Shown here piece by piece: positions 61,594-64,000 of a stretch of 64,000 nt of DNA. The DNA lies in the NCBI GenBank assembly GCA_945952585.1, contig CAMFII010000012.1, positions 1-64,000 on the forward strand, given 5' to 3'. A program made the translations under genes and the position numbers. The notes below the pieces were generated by a model, which was not told where the DNA came from, ran no database searches, and was given only the letters and a program-made list of their open reading frames with translations. Each line of letters begins with the position of its first letter. The stretch's first letter is position 1. Source of the stretch: an uncultured Rhodobacter sp. Its GTDB lineage: Bacteria; Pseudomonadota; Alphaproteobacteria; Rhodobacterales; Rhodobacteraceae.

Positions 61594-62154
61594 TCACTCC
61601 TCGTCGTCTGCAAGAGGCTGTTTGGCGACCCGCGCCTCGCCCCGGCGCAGCTTTACCGTCAGGAGCTTGCTGCCCGCTGCGCCATCCTTGGAGCGGTTGA
61701 CCTTGGCCTTGCCGAAGGGCGGCAGGATCAGCTCCTCGCCCTTTTCCAGCGCCTCGCCGAGCACTGCGAGCGTGGCCTCGACCACGTCCTTGACCGACTT
61801 CTTCTTGCCGCCGGACAGGGCCGCGACGCGCTCGACCAGTTCCCGCTTCTTGAGCGCGAGCGTCTTGGTCACGACCGCCGCAGCAGTCGAAGCGAGCGCC
61901 GCCCCTTCCGAAGCGATCGCCTTCATCTCGTCGCCGAAAGTCGGCGGCGGAACCACCACGGGCGCGGCCTTGCGGGCGGCCGGCTTGCGCGGCGTCGCGG
62001 CCTTGGCGGCTGCGGGCTTGACGGCTGCGGGCTTGGCCGGCGTCTTCCTCGGGGCGGTGGTCTTTGCGGCAGCGGTCTTGGCTGCGGCGGGCTTCGCCGT
62101 TGCCGGCTTGGCGGCGCGGCTGCGTTTCGGTGCTGCAGGTGTGTCCGTGGTCAT
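61594..62154 (-). CDS. HU-like DNA-binding protein with Lys/Ala/Pro-rich arm
   Basis: 186-aa nucleoid protein. The first 65 residues are Lys/Ala/Pro/Thr repeats (KPAAAKTAAAKTTAPRK and similar), like eukaryotic histone H1 tails. A linker with VVVPPPTFGDEM follows. The C-terminal 85 residues form an HU/IHF-type fold beginning KKRELVERVAALSGGKKKSVKDVVEATLAVLG and ending LPPFGKAKVNRSKDG...KLLTVKLRRG. An ordinary HU is about 90 aa, so this is twice that length. It lies just downstream of lon, an arrangement seen with HU genes elsewhere, and upstream of tRNA-Val. Confidence 0.85.
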   Translation of the reverse strand: MTTDTPAAPKRSRAAKPATAKPAAAKTAAAKTTAPRKTPAKPAAVKPAAAKAATPRKPAARKAAPVVVPPPTFGDEMKAIASEGAALASTAAAVVTKTLALKKRELVERVAALSGGKKKSVKDVVEATLAVLGEALEKGEELILPPFGKAKVNRSKDGAAGSKLLTVKLRRGEARVAKQPLADDEE

Positions 62155-62265
62155 GATCTGCCTGTCTCCCTGTCATCGTTGCTGTGCGACAGCATTTTGG
62201 TGGCGAAACAGTAGCCGAGGTCCGGCGACAGCGAAACACCGTTCCGCGCGGGCGAAAAATGAAAA

Positions 62266-62288
62266 GGGGCGCGGAAAACCCGCGCCCC
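62266..62288 (-). terminator. Rho-independent terminator after lon
   Basis: Perfect 9-bp stem GGGGCGCGG / CCGCGCCCC with a 5-nt loop; on the minus strand it is followed by TTTTCATTTTT. Confidence 0.9.
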
Positions 62289-62311
62289 CTCCGTTCCAGA
62301 CCTCAGACCGA

Positions 62312-64000
62312 TCAGTGGGCGATCGGTGCCGCCGGCGTTTCCACCGGCTTGACCAGCGCCGCAGCCGCCTCGGCGTCTTCGTCCCATTCGACCGGCTCGG
62401 GCATCCGCACCAGGGCGCGCGGCAGGACCTCGCGCACATGGGAGACCGGGATGATCGTCAGGCCCGACTTCACGCTGTCCGGGATCTCGGTCAGGTCCTT
62501 GGCGTTCTCTTCGGGGATCAGCACCGTCTTGATGCCGCCGCGAAGTGCGGCAAGGAGCTTTTCCTTCAGCCCGCCGATCGGCAGCACGTTCCCGCGCAGG
62601 GTGACCTCGCCGGTCATGGCGATGTCCTTGCGGATCGGGATGCCAGTCAGCACCGAGACGATCGAGGTGACCATCGCGATACCGGCGCTCGGCCCGTCCT
62701 TCGGGGTCGCGCCTTCCGGAACGTGGACGTGGATGTCGATTGCCTCGAACTTCGGCGGCTTGATGCCAAGCTCGGGGCTGATCGAGCGGACATAGCTCGA
62801 CGCGGCCTCGATCGACTCCTTCATCACGTCGCCCAGTTTCCCGGTCGTCTTCATCCGCCCCTTGCCGGGCAGCTTCAGCGCTTCGATCGACAGCAGATCG
62901 CCGCCAACCGAAGTCCAGGCCAGACCCGTCACGACGCCCACCTGATCTTCCTTCTCGGCCAGACCGTAGCGGAAGCGTTTCACGCCGAGGTAATCCTCAA
63001 GCTTCTCGGGCGTGACGGTGACCGCCTTGCCCTTCTTCTTGACGATCTCCGTGATGGCCTTGCGGGCCAGCTTGGCGATCTCGCGTTCCAGGTTCCGCAC
63101 GCCCGCCTCGCGGGTATAGGTGCGGATCATTTCGGTCAGCGCCGCGTCGGTGATCTCGAACTCGCCTTTCTTCAGGCCATGCGCCTTCACCTGCTTGTCG
63201 ATCAGGTGGCCCTTGGCGATCTCGCGCTTCTCGTCCTCGGTGTAGCCCGCGAGCGAGATGATCTCCATCCGGTCCAGAAGCGGGCCCGGCATGTTGTACG
63301 AGTTCGCCGTGGTGATGAACATCACGTTGGACAGGTCGTATTCGACCTCGAGATAGTGGTCGACGAAGGTCGAGTTCTGTTCGGGGTCGAGCACCTCGAG
63401 CATGGCAGACGCCGGGTCGCCGCGGAAATCCTGCCCCATCTTGTCGATTTCATCGAGCAGGATCAGCGGGTTGGTCGTCTTGGCCTTCTTCAGCGCCTGG
63501 ATGATCTTGCCGGGCATCGAGCCGATATAGGTCCGGCGGTGACCGCGCAACTCGGCCTCATCCCTCACCCCGCCAAGCGAGATGCGGATGAATTCGCGCC
63601 CCGTGGCTTTCGCCACCGACCGGCCGAGCGAGGTCTTGCCCACGCCGGGCGGTCCGACGAGGCAGAGGATCGGGCCCTTGAGCTTGTCGGACCGCGCCTG
63701 CACGGCGAGGTATTCGACGATCCGCTCCTTGACCTTTTCCAGACCATAGTGATCGGCATCGAGCACGTCCTGGGCCTTGTTCAGGTCCTTCTTGACGCGG
63801 CTCTTCGTGCCCCACGGCACGCCCAGCAACCAGTCGAGATAGTTGCGCACAACGGTGGCCTCGGCCGACATCGGCGACATGGCCTTGAGCTTCTTCAGCT
63901 CGGCCTCGGCCTTTTCGCGCGCCTCTTTCGAGAACTTGGTCTTCTTGATGCGCTCTTCGAGTTCCGCGATCTCGTTCTGGCCATCCTCGCCGTCGCCGAG
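62312..64000 (-). CDS. lon: ATP-dependent protease Lon, N-terminus cut by the window edge
   Basis: Lon (endopeptidase La), degrading misfolded and regulatory proteins. The visible 562 residues run from the middle helical region ([22 protein letters not shown]...) through the AAA+ module, with GPPGVGKTS Walker A and [12 protein letters not shown] Walker B. The protease domain follows, with catalytic Ser in [10 protein letters not shown] and Lys in [10 protein letters not shown]. The frame stays open to base 64000, so the start lies beyond the window. An in-frame ATG at 63880 is internal and not the start. Confidence 0.97.
   Translation of the reverse strand, partial: LGDGEDGQNEIAELEERIKKTKFSKEAREKAEAELKKLKAMSPMSAEATVVRNYLDWLLGVPWGTKSRVKKDLNKAQDVLDADHYGLEKVKERIVEYLAVQARSDKLKGPILCLVGPPGVGKTSLGRSVAKATGREFIRISLGGVRDEAELRGHRRTYIGSMPGKIIQALKKAKTTNPLILLDEIDKMGQDFRGDPASAMLEVLDPEQNSTFVDHYLEVEYDLSNVMFITTANSYNMPGPLLDRMEIISLAGYTEDEKREIAKGHLIDKQVKAHGLKKGEFEITDAALTEMIRTYTREAGVRNLEREIAKLARKAITEIVKKKGKAVTVTPEKLEDYLGVKRFRYGLAEKEDQVGVVTGLAWTSVGGDLLSIEALKLPGKGRMKTTGKLGDVMKESIEAASSYVRSISPELGIKPPKFEAIDIHVHVPEGATPKDGPSAGIAMVTSIVSVLTGIPIRKDIAMTGEVTLRGNVLPIGGLKEKLLAALRGGIKTVLIPEENAKDLTEIPDSVKSGLTIIPVSHVREVLPRALVRMPEPVEWDEDAEAAAALVKPVETPAAPIAH

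Overview
The window is a 64 kb piece of a high-GC alphaproteobacterial chromosome, almost certainly from the Rhodobacteraceae (Rhodobacter/Rhodovulum/Defluviimonas-like). Pointers are the F1-ATPase zeta-type DUF1476 protein, a methionine synthase split into separate modules, soxBDAG sarcosine oxidase, a tRNA-His gene without an encoded G-1, LexA boxes of the alphaproteobacterial direct-repeat type GTTC-N7-GTTC, and the nrdR-ribD / ribE-ribB-ribH-nusB neighbourhood. The window is almost fully coding. I see no prophage, insertion sequence, integron or CRISPR array.

Layout. 0.5-8.8 kb: amidohydrolase, agmatinase-type ureohydrolase, bactofilin, hot-dog thioesterase, enoyl-CoA hydratase, MFS exporter, M32 carboxypeptidase, heme A synthase. 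9-14.7 kb: purC-purS divergent from the zeta-subunit gene, then a split B12-dependent methionine synthase region (homocysteine methyltransferase, corrinoid protein, a 51-aa membrane peptide, DUF1638) with an SOS-controlled radical SAM gene lying between the two synthase modules. 14.7-21.2 kb: sufE, lipoprotein, rnd, purMN, tRNA-Ile2(CAU), tRNA-His, a small DUF6324-type protein, mmcB with a LexA box, and a probable 6S RNA gene that shares its promoter region with mmcB. 20.7-31 kb: riboflavin genes ribE-(unknown)-ribB-ribH-nusB and nrdR-ribD on the minus strand, separated by a plus-strand capsule cassette kpsS-kpsD-kpsC plus a membrane protein gene. 31-36.6 kb: small proteins, then dnaG-rpoD-GIY-YIG-like. 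36.7-44.3 kb: soxB-(secreted protein)-soxD-soxA-soxG, divergent from a dimethylglycine demethylase-like flavoprotein; together these suggest dimethylglycine to sarcosine to glycine with one-carbon units passed to tetrahydrofolate. 44.3-49.5 kb: EVE protein, glutamate dehydrogenase, and three Tad-like pseudopilin/vWA genes. 49.5-59.3 kb: hom, ceramidase-like gene, glpX, recJ, two identical tRNA-Glu genes flanking a DUF3141 gene and a lytic transglycosylase gene. 59.4-64 kb: NeuB-like synthase, a small secreted protein, tRNA-Val, an HU-like protein with a Lys/Ala/Pro-rich arm, and lon, which runs off the right edge.

How it fits together. Most genes are housekeeping: purine, riboflavin, methionine, heme and DNA/RNA maintenance. 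They sit in tight operons with many ATGA, GTGA or TGATG junctions, so translational coupling is common. Several stable-RNA and housekeeping promoters share a TTGCGN/TTGACC box, a 17-nt spacer and a TAnnnn -10 box. The parts most worth following up are the two LexA boxes (radical SAM gene and mmcB), the compact mmcB/6S RNA divergent promoter, the extra secreted protein inside soxBDAG, the capsule cassette splitting the riboflavin genes, and the methionine-synthase island. Genes were called by reading frames, start-site logic and motif recognition only; no database search was possible.
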